Shown here: piece by piece, positions 13,825-25,730 of the stretch
Layout of the letters: the number at the start of each line of letters is the position of its first letter
Position numbering within the stretch: the first letter of the stretch is position 1
Origin: Larus michahellis
Lineage: Eukaryota; Chordata; Aves; Charadriiformes; Laridae
Assembly (NCBI RefSeq): GCF_964199755.1
Contig: NC_133901.1
Span: 24,213,583 to 24,277,582, forward strand
DNA: 64,000 nt
Direction: 5' to 3'
Notes under the pieces: generated by a model
What the model saw: only the letters and a program-made list of their open reading frames with translations
What the model was told of the DNA's origin: nothing
Databases searched by the model: none
Translations under genes and position numbers: made by a program

Positions 13825-16800
13825 GTAAGATGACAATAATTACAAATTTGCTGTGGCATATAATGGAATAATCTACGATATTGATCTGTAGTAACTTTCA
13901 TGAAAGATGTGATTGCTTTGACTAACAGGCTTTTTTTGTACGAATTTATTAATATAAATTGGTATATGAATACTGGAAAAAACAAAAAACATGACAGTAA
14001 ATGTAAATATAGGATAAATCCCAGCAACATTGATGCTTTCATTATAAGACAATGACAGAAGTATTAGCAACAGTTACAGATGGGACTTTATATTTATCCT
14101 ATTTTTATGATGAACTTGAAAGTTGTCATTTCCAAATGAAGTCCTGTTTTCTTTATCAACAACTTTGGGAGACATTATCTTATTTACACCTAGGCAGAGG
14201 AGGTCTACTTTCCTAAGAAGTATATGAATCTCAGGTGGTAGGGGAGAGGCTAAAACTTTCCTCAAGAGAATATATCTGTTTCAAGAGTAAACTTGAGTGT
14301 ATCTTCATATAGGGTCTGAAATAAGACCAACGCATATTTCCTATGCATTTCTTATTAAAATCTAACACTTCTTACAGCACAATTGAGATTTTTTTTTTTT
14401 TTAGCCTTGGTGAGTTAACGTGGTCTGCATTTCTATGTTCAGGTTTGTGTTTCTGATCCCCATTATAACTTTTGCAACTGGCCAGTTTGAAATTAATTTG
14501 ATTGAAATAATAACACTTCCTTAGGCAGTTGGGTAGGGAGACGGCAAGTGACTGCTGTTAGTGCTCCATTGATGGAAAGACTGCACATTCTGAGCTCACG
14601 TGTCTGGAAAAAGTTTCAATCAGCACTTGCAGTCTGTAACAAAACAAATCTTTAATTCCAGTTATTACTACTTGTTTTGACTAGAAGGGGAATGAATGTA
14701 TCATGAACCAATAGAAAATGGACTGCCTCTTGAATTTGGCTAGTGCTCAGGGAGTCTTTAAATATGCTCTGCTTGTTTGCAGTGGGTGTTTATAATCGCT
14801 CCATTAGTTGAGGCAGAGTTGCACCACACTTTAATTTGACAAAATTGATTATCATTTTTTATAAACTTGAGCTTTCAAAGAAGTAGTTTTCTATATGTTT
14901 TTTGCCAAGAATTACATAGAACTTCTTATAGCTGAACTTTAGCAATAGGTTTTAGTGTTCTTATTCTCAAAATTTATATTTTTTTATTTACCTCATAAAA
15001 GTGGATTTGATATGTGAACATATATTAGTGAAGGTTTTAACGTGTGGCATTTGTTATTCATAAAATGCCACAATAAAACATCTATTTTACATTACCTGGG
15101 TACGATGATTCAAATAGTTAAATTATTGTTAACACGCAGTTTTCTGCTGTTATCCTGTGTGTTTTCAGTAGGTTACAAATAAGATTTGCATGCTTTTTCT
15201 TGAAAAGTGTTATTGGCGGTTCAGAGGTTTTCTATCCCATAGGAAGTATCGAAAGCCACAGTTGTCATTCTTTCCTAACATTCAGTTATTTCTTTCTCCT
15301 TCTAAAATTAACTTTAAAATCATACCTGGGATTTTCCCTCTGTTTTTTAAGTAAAATTTTAATATAAAAGAGCAGTGTTTTGTTTTCAGAAAAATGCTAA
15401 CATAAATAGAAGTTACTAAGATAAATATAAATTACTATGTTTGTGAGAAGTTATATTGTTATATTGATATTATTTCTGTCCATAGCTCTTGGTGTTCCAC
15501 ACAATCAGATGTTTTTACACCTCCTTCTCACCTCCAGCTAAGAGGAGCTTTGCTGCTGTTCTTCTAAGTATTCACAGATCATTTTTTTTTTTCCAATACT
15601 CCACAAATATATATACTGGAATAATATTCCGGTTATCCTTACTGAATTTTTTGCCAAATGAGCGTTCAAATAAAAGACACCTCACCAGACCATGATTTGC
15701 TGCTAAATATTTGTACTGTCCTACCAGCAAAATGTTTATCTGTTGTATATTGTATGTTTATCCTATGTGTGTTGTATGTATATGTATCTTTCCTTTTTTG
15801 GACAGTGAATTGAGGTATCGTTGGTCTCTTTTCATAATCTCGACAGAGCCAAGAGGGAGGAGTAAGATTTTGTATATAGCTAGATTTTTATTATGGTTTT
15901 GTAAAGATGAAAAATTAATTTATGATAGTGTAGGGCAAGAGAAGAGAAGTCTATTTACATTGGATGAGTGAACAAATAGTACAAGTCTTCAAGTAGAATC
16001 CAGCACCCATAGGATGAAAATTTCACAGAAAGCCTGAAGTCCAATATACTTTCATAGTTAGTTCATCATTAGCTGCAGATGCAATTATAAAGCAAGATAA
16101 ATGCAGCTAAATATACTTTAAAATAGCCAAACCAGGTCACATTATTATGTCTAGAAATAAACAATTTTCAAGAAAAACTCAAGAAGCGGCAAATGTTCAT
16201 GTGGTAGCCTGCTTAATCATTCAACATGAAATAGATGCACACTACAAACATTATCATTGTCATTCCTAGTATGCAAAGATTTGGATCATTCTTGCGTATG
16301 AGCTTGAATTAGATCAGCCAGACAATTTTTAGTTGACTGTGTATATCATTCCTGTACTTGCATACGGAATTTGAGGAAAATTACCAACTATATAGAACTG
16401 AGATGCTTGGAAAGCAAGTGAGAACCAACACTTGCATTATGATATAGCAACAGGAAAGAAAGCTTGAACTGTATTGGGCCATCTACCCAAAGACATGAAG
16501 GAAGATAAGGTGATAGCTTCCTTCTGCGTAATTGCCTTAGGAATATTTTGAACGAAAAGAGACGAAAAAAAATCTTAATGTCTTAATAGTGAAATCTTGT
16601 AATGTGGAAAGCTCTTTCAAATGTGTTCACAAAAGCTTGCGTTTTGTAACTCATCCTACAAAATATTTTGGAGAGAAAACTGCTGCATCAAAGTTGGATT
16701 TACTTACTGCCTAGAGTCAGTGTAGTTTCAGCTTCCAAAATTCTGTTTCTCTCTCGTTTTATGACTTTAACATACATGAGAAGTTAGACCCTAGTTGGTT

Positions 16801-19800
16801 AAAAAAAAAAATAAAAATCCCCAAAACAACAACAACAACAACCACCCCCCCGCCCCACTTTGGATGCATTAGAATAATTTCATAATACAAAAAATAGTAA
16901 TTCTGCTTTACATTTAAATTTTGATCCCTGTGTCCCTGAATGAAAAGGATGGGGCGGGGGGGAAGTCCTTTACAAATCTGGATGACTGCATTCATGTCAT
17001 CAGATCTTGGGAAAAAACATGCAGCTCCAAAATTTACTACTGATCATTCATTAGAAGTGTAGCAAATAGAATTCAGGATCTTGTTTTATAATAAGCTAGT
17101 ATTTTTATTAAAGCAATTTAATAAAATAGATAAATGATCTGAAGAAACAGTGTTAAATTCAAAAGCCCAAGTTGGAAACTGAAGCAGAAATAATTGAGTG
17201 TATGAATGCAGGATGGGGAGTAGCTCACTAAGTAGAAGATCTATAGAAAAAGAATTTGGCATTGTACTGGGTCACAAAGTGAATGAGTCAAAAAGTGTTA
17301 TGTCACAGTAGAAGATACCTGTCTTCAATTTCCTTTTAGTGTTTAACTGCACCTACATAAGGTAAGAAGCAGAACTACAGAGCCATCATTATTTTCCTCA
17401 AAGCATGCAACTGAAGTACTTTTTTCAGTTGTTTTACTAACATCCTCCTGAATAAATAGCACAGTCTTTTTGTAAATAAATATATATGTACGTGGAAACA
17501 TGGACAAAATGGATATGGATAATTTTCTGTTCAGCTTTGCTGTGTTTTAGGTTCCTCAGCTGAGACAAGAGTTTGCTGTATTTTAGACAACGTACAGTTT
17601 TTTAATTAAAGCCTTGTTTTTACTGCTCAGCCTTCCTGAACGTCACTAGCAACTCTTAAAATTAATTGAAATACTATAAATTACTAATGTAAAATATAAG
17701 ATATTTATGTTATTTTCTCTAGAAAACATTTTAAAAAATTGAGCTGACTTTTCTGATTTCTTTTTTTGTTTTGTTGTTTTGGGTTTTTTTTTGTTTAGAA
17801 TTATCTGAATAATGTGGGATTTGTTTGTTTTTTTATCATAGTTCAGATTGCTATAGTGTTTGGTGCCAAAGTTCTGGAACATGTCCTCAATCTGTGCCGA
17901 GGTAACTATGACTTCCTGGAACGACTTCCTGTCCCGTTGCTCCTGTACATCATTTCCTTTCTGGAGCTTGAAGATATTGCCAGGCTTTCTCAAGTTTCAC
18001 GCAGATTTGAAATGGTAAAAAAAATAATTAAAAAAAAATTAAATTATTTTAAAATTGTTAGCTTTGCTGTGCAGCATGTTGGTTTTGATTCATCTCACAT
18101 TTAATGTAATCAATCTGTCTGCTTTACTTAAAAGTTTGAGATAATAAATTAATCATCTGTATACAAACAGCTGAAGGGGTGCAACAAAAGCTAGATCTTA
18201 GAAAGGCTGTTAGAGAGATTGTGATTATCCTGTTGCATATAATAAATACAATGATCCAGATTGTAACTCCTGTTTCAGTGTTATGCACTACTTCCAGGAT
18301 TAAGTATTTGAAATGTAAAACCTATGCTTTGCATTATGATTTGCATTATTGTAGTGCCTAGAAACTTCTAGAAACCATCGGCCAGGATCGCCTTATGCTA
18401 GACTCATTAACAAACAAAAAATCATTGCCATCCCTAGAGAGCTTATGATTTAAATCTTTGACAAAAGACAGGAGCACAAAGAAAGAGATTTTTTTCAAGA
18501 TTTCTGTAGACCTCGCAGCAAGGAACTGTAAGGAATGCAGGAGAAAGAGCAGACATTATTCTTTCTTCTTGGCAAGCTCTTTCCAACTATCAGGGAAGTA
18601 TGGGAAAGAGTATGAACATGTTGAATTGAAACTTTAAAGAGTGAATAACAGAAGTTGCCGCTATTGGCTGATTGGACCTAAGGGTAGCCTCCCAGTGCTG
18701 AATGAGGGGTAACACGCAGGGAAGGATAGCCTGGAAATCCCAGGAGAACGACGGACAGTCTGTTGGTGCCAAAAAGAGAAAAGTCATAGCCTAACTTAGG
18801 CTGTGTTGGAAAGGCCTTTGAGAGGTCATCTGCTCTGTGTGGGGTCGGGTAATTGGAGGGATGAAAAGAGAATGCGTTTAGAGCTGGGATTACGAAGCTG
18901 ATTTTTGTGGGTCCAAATACCTCAAAATTGCATTCTCTATCCCAGTCACAGCCTGAGAAAAGGCTGCTGCAATAACTCAGGTAGGGGGAAAAAAAGTGTT
19001 TTTTATGAAAAATAGAGAGAAGCATATTAAAGAGAAAAAATAACTTGATTCTTATCCCCAGGGGTGCTGTAGGAGCCTAGAATGAAGCCTGTCAAGTTAT
19101 GGGTTGTACGGTTACTGAAAACATAGGTAATGGTGAGACCTAGAAGACAAAAACAGGATTAGTCATCTTGAGTCTGATGTGACAGCTAGATGCTCTCTGA
19201 GAGACTTCAGAGAGACAGATCAACCTTTTAGTTTGGAGAACAGGACATGTCTCTGGTAGGGAGTATTGTGTCGGGATGAGGTTACTCACAGGGTGTTTAT
19301 TATTTTGAGGCTGTGTGGCCCAAGCTCTGTGGAAGACTGCTGACCATTCAAGAGGACATGGCTGTACTGCTGTTCCTATGGTGTGGCTACGAAGACATTA
19401 TAGATGCTTTAACAAGAGTGAGTTCAAGTGAGCACAAGAAATAGGAGACCGTGTAATGAAAGCACAGGAGAAAATGGTGAGATAGCAAAATAGAGCACGT
19501 CAGGAATTTACAGATGAAGGGCAGGTGGAAGTAGATAAGCTTGCCAAGTTCTGGGCTTTATTTCAGTTTCAAGATAAAACAGTTGATACTGTGACTGGGA
19601 AACAACCACTAAAGGATGAGAGAATAAAAACAACTAAAAGGGAGGAAGAGAATGGATAGAAGGGAGGCCAGGAAATGATTTCTTAGTATATTTGGAATCC
19701 GTCTGTCATTTCCAGAGCGTGAGTGGAGCAGGATGAGGTACTGTGGAGTGCAGTAAACTTTTGATTAGTTTAACACAAAGCCTTGGATATTCTGGAATTT

Positions 19801-21926
19801 AAGGAAATCCTAGAAATAATTAAGTTGCGTAATAATAAAGATAAGATTTTTGGCACAATGAAATAACTTTTTTACAACTAGTAATGCCATGCTCTCTTTC
19901 TCTCATTTCAGCAGCATTTTTAAGGAATTAAAAATTTGCCCCAGTACTATGAGTTTTCATTTCCAGACTAATTTATGTGTAGGCTACAATGCTGCTCTCT
20001 GTGGAATTATAAAATAGCATATTCAGATTTTCAAACAGGGGAAAATAGAACAGTCTCTGGACTCAGGACTGAAAAGTGGAGTGTGAAAGGCCCCGTACGT
20101 CCATCCTGCGCAGTGCATCCTCGTAGGCTGGACTGAACAGGTATCCTCACTTGTTACCCAAAGCATGGCGTTTCTCTGACTCTGCAGTTCTGAGCATAAA
20201 TCCTGCTCTCCAGAGTATTCAGGCGCTTTCAATATGCATTCCAAAGTATTTCAGGTTTTCACTAGGTAGTATTTTTAAGTATTGTGACAGAAGCTCCATC
20301 TCAAAAGAAATAAAGTACAGAAGTCCTAATTGCGGACACCACCGGTGGAGCACTCGGTGAGCTTTCCAACAGACTGCTCGGTTGTGATGTTTCCCAGCAC
20401 AAGCTCGAGATAGGATTCATTTCGTCTGTTTTGCACGAGGTCTTTACCGAGCCAAATTTGAACTAGAAAAATGCTGCGTTCTGTGAGCTGCGGGAGGCGA
20501 GTGCCGCCAGAGGGAGCCACCTTCCCGGCGCGAGGGCGAGAAGGGGCTCTCCGGCGCTGGGCGGGCTCCGCTGCCCACCCTGCGGCTGGGTAGTGGGGGA
20601 CAGAAGGGAAGATCTAGTGGTTATTACGCAATTCGGAACCCACTGGCACGGAAAGAAAACCACAATAATGGCAGTGATCATCTCTTTTATTTCTGTACAC
20701 CATTTCCCCCCCCCCCCCCAATCCCTGCTTTTCTGTTGCTAAAATATATTAGCCTGTTGTGTGTGCCTGCAGCATCATCACTCTCACAATTCAAGAACAA
20801 CAGAAATACTGTTGCCACACATACTCTGATACAGCTTCGCTGTAGTCAGGGAATAGTTTAAGGTATCCAGCTACATCAGCAGTATGTAACTGAAGTTACA
20901 CCAGGACTTTTGCTTTTCTATTTCTGTTACTGCTTGTGACAGACGTACCAGCCACTTGCATTGCAATAATCTAGTACAGCTCCACTTAGGTCCCTGCAAG
21001 TACACATTTAGAAAAGTGGAATGCTTAGGAGAAGAATCAGTGTTGCTGTACTCTGCTGTAACTTACAATGGGCAGATAATATACACAGAGTATCTTCCAA
21101 ATTCTTTTTTTGTGATGGTTGTCATCTAACAAATTACAACATTTTTTTCTTCCTGTTTGTAATATAATATTTCCACCTGATTCTTTCTGAATCTGATTCA
21201 TTTTGAAAGAGGGAAGCATCTCCTGAGAAACAGGCTTAATCCCTACAGTGCTTCTGAAAGCTTCCTAAAATTGCATTTCTGTTGTAATCCAAAGGCAATT
21301 TGCTTCTTTTACTTACCTTGAAAACAGATTTGTATTTGTGGTGTGATTTCTATATCCTGACAAGTTCTTTGGCATTATCTTACACAGCTTCATTGATTCC
21401 AGTGGGGCTGTATGAATTACACACCAGGAAAGTATGTGCCATTACAGCTGCTCTTAGTGCGGCAGAAAAGCCTTTGATATCATACCAAACAAAACTCAAA
21501 TTTTTCACAGAAGAACATGCAATATCTTCTGTTGGCAACACTGGGCAAAACTTCCACTGATATCATTGTGAGTTTTAACTAGTACTGCATCTTTCAAGAT
21601 AAATGGGCAGCTTGCACTGCAAGTGACCTTCATACAAGGCATCTGTGTGGTCTAAACACATTTTGTGTAGTAAAATAATCACCAACGAGTAAGCCAAATT
21701 GTGGTTTTAAGCCTCTACTTTCTCTTGCAACTAGATATGTAACAGTAATGCACTATGGGAAAATATTGTGAAGAACTTGTGTGACACAATTACACCTGAA
21801 ATGAAAGAACTTGCACAGGAAATTGGCTGGAAACAATTCTTCTTCACAAACAGACTTCAGCTACAGCTGCAGCTCCGAAGGAGGAGGCAGAAACAAGATG
21901 CTCGGAACAACAAAGATTATGAATAA
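13716..21926 (+). CDS. FBXO36: F-box only protein 36, coding exons 2-4 of 4 (5' partial)
   Basis: Three exons join in frame to give 157 residues ending in a stop. Adding the roughly 31-residue first exon known from mammals gives 188, the human length. F-box proteins bind SKP1 through the F-box and recruit substrates to SCF (SKP1-CUL1) ubiquitin ligases; the substrates of FBXO36 are not established. The F-box core lies around residues 61-100 of the visible part (DFLERLP, then SFLELEDIARLSQVSRRF, then the LW of the last exon). The N-terminal part has FRWWKISLRNKF, and the basic C-terminus reads RLQLQLQLRRRRQK. Both are typical of FBXO36. The junctions are 13716-13824 (starts in phase 0, leaves one base), 17842-18014 and 21735-21926. 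Exon 1 and the promoter are outside the window, upstream. The neighbour SLC16A14 converges on it, as in human. Identity is by recall of the human protein. Confidence 0.93.
13825..17841 (+). other. FBXO36 intron 2
   Basis: Intron between the N-terminal and F-box exons, with donor gtaaga and acceptor tatcatag. It holds simple sequence: an A-run with (CAA)n at about 16801-16841 and C- and G-runs at 16843-16960. No exon or RNA gene is recognised. Confidence 0.85.
17842..18014 (+). CDS. FBXO36: FBXO36 coding exon 3 (F-box)
   Basis: The acceptor tatcatag is chosen because only it keeps frame; the next AG (17845-17846) would shift it. The exon encodes IQIAIVFGAKVLEHVLNLC, then the F-box core FLERLPVPLLLYIISFLELEDIARLSQVSRRFEM. 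It ends in phase 0 at ATG before gtaaaa. This donor is weak (no G at +5) and lies in an A-rich run. The human protein has KL where this has EM just before the junction. The F-box contacts SKP1 through its hydrophobic helices. Confidence 0.93.
20460..20600. promoter_or_regulatory. GC-rich islet with a CTCF-like motif in FBXO36 intron 3
   Basis: About 140 bp of GC- and CpG-rich sequence in an AT-rich intron. It contains gccgccagagggagcca (20503-20519), a good fit to the plus-orientation CTCF core (CCASNAGRKGGC). No ORF or splice signal makes it an exon. It could be an insulator or enhancer, or a relic of a GC-rich insertion. Confidence 0.4.
20706..20719 (+). repeat. Poly-C tract (C14)
   Basis: Fourteen uninterrupted C residues in the last FBXO36 intron. 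Its length is prone to slippage and to sequencing error. Confidence 0.9.
21385..21430 (+). repeat. Fragment of an ancient sauropsid interspersed repeat (candidate)
   Basis: The stretch around cattgattccagtggggc followed by attacacacc resembles a repeat common in turtles, crocodilians and birds, whose hallmark is a 'ttcaatggagttacacc' core. The resemblance is from memory and the piece is short. Confidence 0.35.
21735..21926 (+). CDS. FBXO36: FBXO36 coding exon 4 and stop
   Basis: After acceptor caactag the exon reads ICNSNALWENIVKNLCDTI, then TPEMKELAQEIGWKQFFFTN and RLQLQLQLRRRRQKQDARNN, and stops at TAA (21924-21926). It is 63 residues plus stop. The LW at the start completes the F-box fold. 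The basic tail with alternating Leu/Gln is characteristic of FBXO36. The stop codon overlaps an AATAAA hexamer (21922-21927). Confidence 0.93.
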   Translation: MCNSNALWENIVKNLCDTITPEMKELAQEIGWKQFFFTNRLQLQLQLRRRRQKQDARNNKDYE

Positions 21927-21927
21927 A
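21922..21927 (+). terminator. AATAAA overlapping the FBXO36 stop codon
   Basis: The last codons GAA TAA followed by A form AATAAA, so a canonical poly(A) hexamer spans the stop codon. A T-rich stretch follows within about 15-25 bases. If used, the mRNA would have almost no 3' UTR. A more conventional signal lies at 23226-23231. Confidence 0.45.
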
Positions 21928-23260
21928 GATGTATTTTTTAATTCAAGTAATTGTTATAAGGCGTGGATTTGCTGTTTATCAGGTCAGACATACCCACATT
22001 TCTGCTTTACTAGGGAAAGCAGATTATTTTAAGAATTGAAAGGAGAAAAACAAAATGTGCTTTACTCAGAGCAACGTGTAAACAATACAATGTTTCATAT
22101 GTGGGGCATCCTGAAATTGTATTATGGTCAGCATCATAACAGTTACTAGCAGTAGAAGAGATTGTGGCTTCTTTGTACTTCTTCGTTCCGACTTCTCTAT
22201 TTTGTATATATGCTATACATGCTCCATGTCTTACCTCAGATGCTGTGGCATTGTCAGCATTACCTTTATAGAAAACCATCTATCATTTCTTACTAGAAAA
22301 ATTGCTGATGAATGCTGAGGTTTTTACTGTCCATCATGGTAATTTTGCAATGTTTATAGGCAAGTAACATTTAGCTGGTTCCACAGTTTGATGTGTGTTA
22401 AAATGTTTTTAAATTAATTATCCAAAGTTCAAGCAAATAATAATTTCGGCACCAAGAAGAAACTTCTTTGGTGACTGAGGGTGTGGATGAAATGTTCATC
22501 CTCATTTTGGACAGTCCATCAAAATCATATGCGAGGCACTCTGCCAGAATGGTATGTGGTCAACATTGCTCCTTGATGTTGCTGATGCAGGAACTTTTGA
22601 AACTAATTGGCTTCCATTGCTCTAGTTGCATATTTGATATGAGAGATTTGCTATCTTATAGGACTGTAACAACAGTTACTTAACAGTGTTGTAAAATGAA
22701 GGCAGTTCTTGCTGACATTACTGACTTAAACAGTCAGCTTCAGTAATTAAGAGGCCAAATATTTTTACTCTGAAAGTACTGGTTGATTAATATATCATTT
22801 GCCATTGAATAGATTTAAGACCTGAGTATTAAAAACAGTGATTGCAGCATTTGGATATAATAGTGTAATATTTAAGAGTGTACTAGGTTTACAGTTTTTT
22901 AACATGTCAAGTATTAAACTTGAATTTTATAAATTGATTAAAAACTATGAATACAGGGTTCTTACAGGGTTCTTAATATCCTTCTATTTCTTTATAAAGC
23001 AGTATTTTAATTCTTAAAAGATATTTGCTAATTTAGATTAAGAATATTTTGTTCTACAACTATATACCAATATTCTTGAAGCATTTGGTGATTGTAGATC
23101 TTTTAGGTAGAAGAAACACTTAAGTATACTCTTTCCTCTTTGTGACTATTCCTTTTAGGACAATGACAAATGCAAATTTCACGATGTGCATAAAATACTG
23201 TATTCATAAAATTTCTGTTCTGTGTAATAAAACACTATAAAATGTAATTTTGCTTTAGAG
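21927..23260 (+). other. Probable FBXO36 3' UTR and downstream sequence
   Basis: AT-rich, non-coding. AATAAA at 23226-23231 is followed by a T-rich stretch (gtaattttgcttt), a plausible distal cleavage site. The actual 3' end cannot be fixed from sequence alone. Confidence 0.4.
23226..23231 (+). terminator. Candidate distal poly(A) signal of FBXO36
   Basis: Canonical AATAAA about 1.3 kb after the stop codon, with T/G-rich sequence downstream. Confidence 0.35.
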
Positions 23261-23539
23261 TGATGATTTTAAGAACTACAGTATGTAAGCAGGTCTACTA
23301 AACAACAGACCCTCTTTCCTCACTTTCTGTCAATTTACTACCAAGGAGTTTTTTTCTTAGCTTGTGTTCATAACAGTTGGGCAGCCTACCTTCCCCTATC
23401 CTTGATCAACCATGTACCTGTTCATTCTGTTATGAGAAATAAGAACAATCATTTTGCAGGACTATCTTCATTTTTAGCCTTAAAAAAACCCAAACCTAAT
23501 TAGTAAATGAACAGAAAGTGAAATTTTAGGTAATGTAAG

Positions 23540-25581
23540 TTTATTCCCATCATACGGCCCAGTAAGGACTTCTATAGAAAGATATATTGCAGATATCATA
23601 AGTGAACAACATATTATCATTACATTAATATGCAAATAAAGTTGATTTTGACAAAAGACAAAGTGAATATCTACGTATAAAGGGTACATATCTTTCAAAA
23701 AAGAAAAAAAAAGGAAATTGAGGGAAATCATCACCTCAATATATACATATATATTTCACCAATAAAAGATAGCTCAGTTAAAATAAGCTAGCAGCAGCAT
23801 TCACACGAAGACATTAAACCTGTAAAAAAAGAATTGATGTGAAAGTGTAGTTTACATGAATATTTTCTCCAACAAAAAAGCTGATTTTAAGAAATTACTG
23901 ACTGCGTGTTCACACCATGTGTTGCAGGTCACTGGCACCTCAGTTGTTTTAATGTGAATTTTAAAGGCCATACATAACTATCCTATATGAATGAAATTAT
24001 CTGAATCTTAAAGTAGTTTGGGGTTTCCTCCAGGTTTTCTTTTTTAACTTGGCTTATTTCAGTGATCTATTTTAAAGTATAACCCCACCAACAGTTGTAG
24101 AAGTGCAAAACTAAGAAGCTGGTGAGTTGCAATATAGAACAATACAAGCTGCAGTTCAGAACTTTTTTTTAACCAACCTTGCAGCTATAAAAACAATCTG
24201 TATAATGACATTGTTGCATACTGAACTGTTTCCCAATATTTGTTCATTATAGTTGAATAGTACCAATTGTTTTTTAAGAATTCCAGCAGCAGGTATGAAT
24301 ATTAAACTAAGAACCTGATTTGTCATGAAAAAACTTTCATAAAGCTAGCAGGAAAAAAAACTACAATGACTTTTATTTGATAGGAAAATTAACACCAGAC
24401 TCACCTCTCAAAGCTGAAAAGAGTATGTCTTGTACCACCATATAAAACATTCTGCATTGATTACCAGCTGCTTAATGTTGTTTAAGAAAAAATATTTTAA
24501 TATTTTCAATGGTCTTTAGCTCTTCCATGCTCTGCATTATCTAATTTTCTGGTGAATAAATATGTCAAATGTGACCAGTCTTACACAGTTCATGGTGTAC
24601 ATTAAGAGCAGCAACACAACTGCTCGTAATATAACAGTTTTTGTTATTAAATTAATTGTAACAAAATTTAGCATGCTGTAGTCCAGTTCATTCTGAGACT
24701 ATGTTTGGCCAATTTTGCCCAACTCTGTTTCTTTAGTACTGTTTACTTCACAAACAAGTCCCATGGAAGGAGGCAATGGCAATGTTACAAAGTTCTAAAA
24801 TACCTCTAATTAGGTAAAGCAGCCAGAAACTTCAGACTGTTTCTGGAAACGTTTTCCAGCCTGTGAGTAACAATAATATTTTCCATATGTTGCCTATTTC
24901 TGCTTTCATGTTTGTTTATATGCATTAAGTGTCACAGCGTTTTTAATGCAGCCTATGTATTGGCTACTTTATTATGCAGTTGATACTTTAAAAAAAATAA
25001 ACTAAAAAATCCTCCAAGTAGAGAGTCATTTCAGAAAAATATAAGAATTGTTCTTCAGTTTTGCGTCACAGAAATAGTAATTTTAATATGCTGAATTAAT
25101 AGAATTATTGTGCTAGCATTTCAACAATACTTGACTAGCCAAGTAAAAAAAACCAATCATTTCCTCATACTCAGTAACTAATCTTTTATCAGACAGAATA
25201 CATATTAGGAAGGACTTCTATATCAAATTCTCTTATAGGACTAGTGTAAATGAGGAGTAACTGCACTGCAGCCAATGGAGTTTCACCAATGGGTAGTGGT
25301 GAAAAGGTAAAAGAGAAGCAAGAGTAAAGGCTCCTAGCATTGTTTAAAAGACTAGCAGGGTGCTTTTAATTGCTGTATTTGTTAGTTCTAAAGTAAAAGA
25401 TCTTAACTCAATTTAAAACCATATTTCTAATAATTTATTAGCATTTTGGAGCACATTTGCGTTTCACTTAAGTACAGCTCCATGTGATTGGTTCCATAAG
25501 AAGAACAGCTTCATACTGTCATACAATAGAAACATGAAAACAAAACAAAACAAATCTGTAAAAAAACTTCTGTAATTTGTT
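23540..25581 (-). other. Probable SLC16A14 3' UTR
   Basis: Non-coding AT-rich sequence after the SLC16A14 stop. Minus-strand AATAAA hexamers (TTTATT on the plus strand) occur at 24968-24973, 24372-24377 and 23540-23545. The last is followed on the minus strand by T-rich sequence. Using it would bring the SLC16A14 end to within a few hundred bases of the distal FBXO36 signal. Confidence 0.4.
25243..25288 (+). repeat. Ancient sauropsid interspersed repeat fragment in the SLC16A14 3' UTR
   Basis: Two neighbouring segments, gtgtaaatgaggagtaactg and cagccaatggagtttcacc, follow closely a recurrent reptile/bird repeat core (gtgtaaatcaggagtaactc, then gaagtcaatggagttacac) that I know from memory. 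The family name is uncertain (old CR1-tail or SINE-like). Confidence 0.45.
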
Positions 25582-25730
25582 CTATACTTGTGCTTCTTCC
25601 ATAGATTTTTCTCTTGGTTGTTTCTTTTGAATACAAGGTTGTATAAGTAAAAATATTATTCCCACCATGTATAGCAAGCCAGATATGTAAAAAGAAAAAT
25701 CGTATTTATGTGTCATGTCATAGATCCAAC
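25582..25730 (-). CDS. SLC16A14: SLC16A14 coding exon 4 and stop
   Basis: Acceptor ttttgcag precedes GWIYDMTHKYDFSFYISGLL, then YMVGIIFLLIQPCIQ (helix 12) and a basic/acidic tail ending MEEAQV, with stop TAG at 25584-25582. The 48 residues match the human C-terminus closely up to the last helix; the tail diverges. Confidence 0.95.

Larger units (their letters stand above)
18015..21734 (+). other. FBXO36 intron 3
   Basis: Intron before the last coding exon. The 18.6-19.7 kb part has a more even base composition and may be an old degraded repeat that I cannot classify. A GC-rich islet sits at about 20460-20600, a C14 tract at 20706-20719, and a short match to an ancient sauropsid repeat near 21385-21430. 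No additional exon is seen. Confidence 0.85.

Noticed and set aside
16759..16995. Minus-strand frame with a Gly-Val run
   Set aside because: Produced by (CAA)n and C-runs; simple sequence only.
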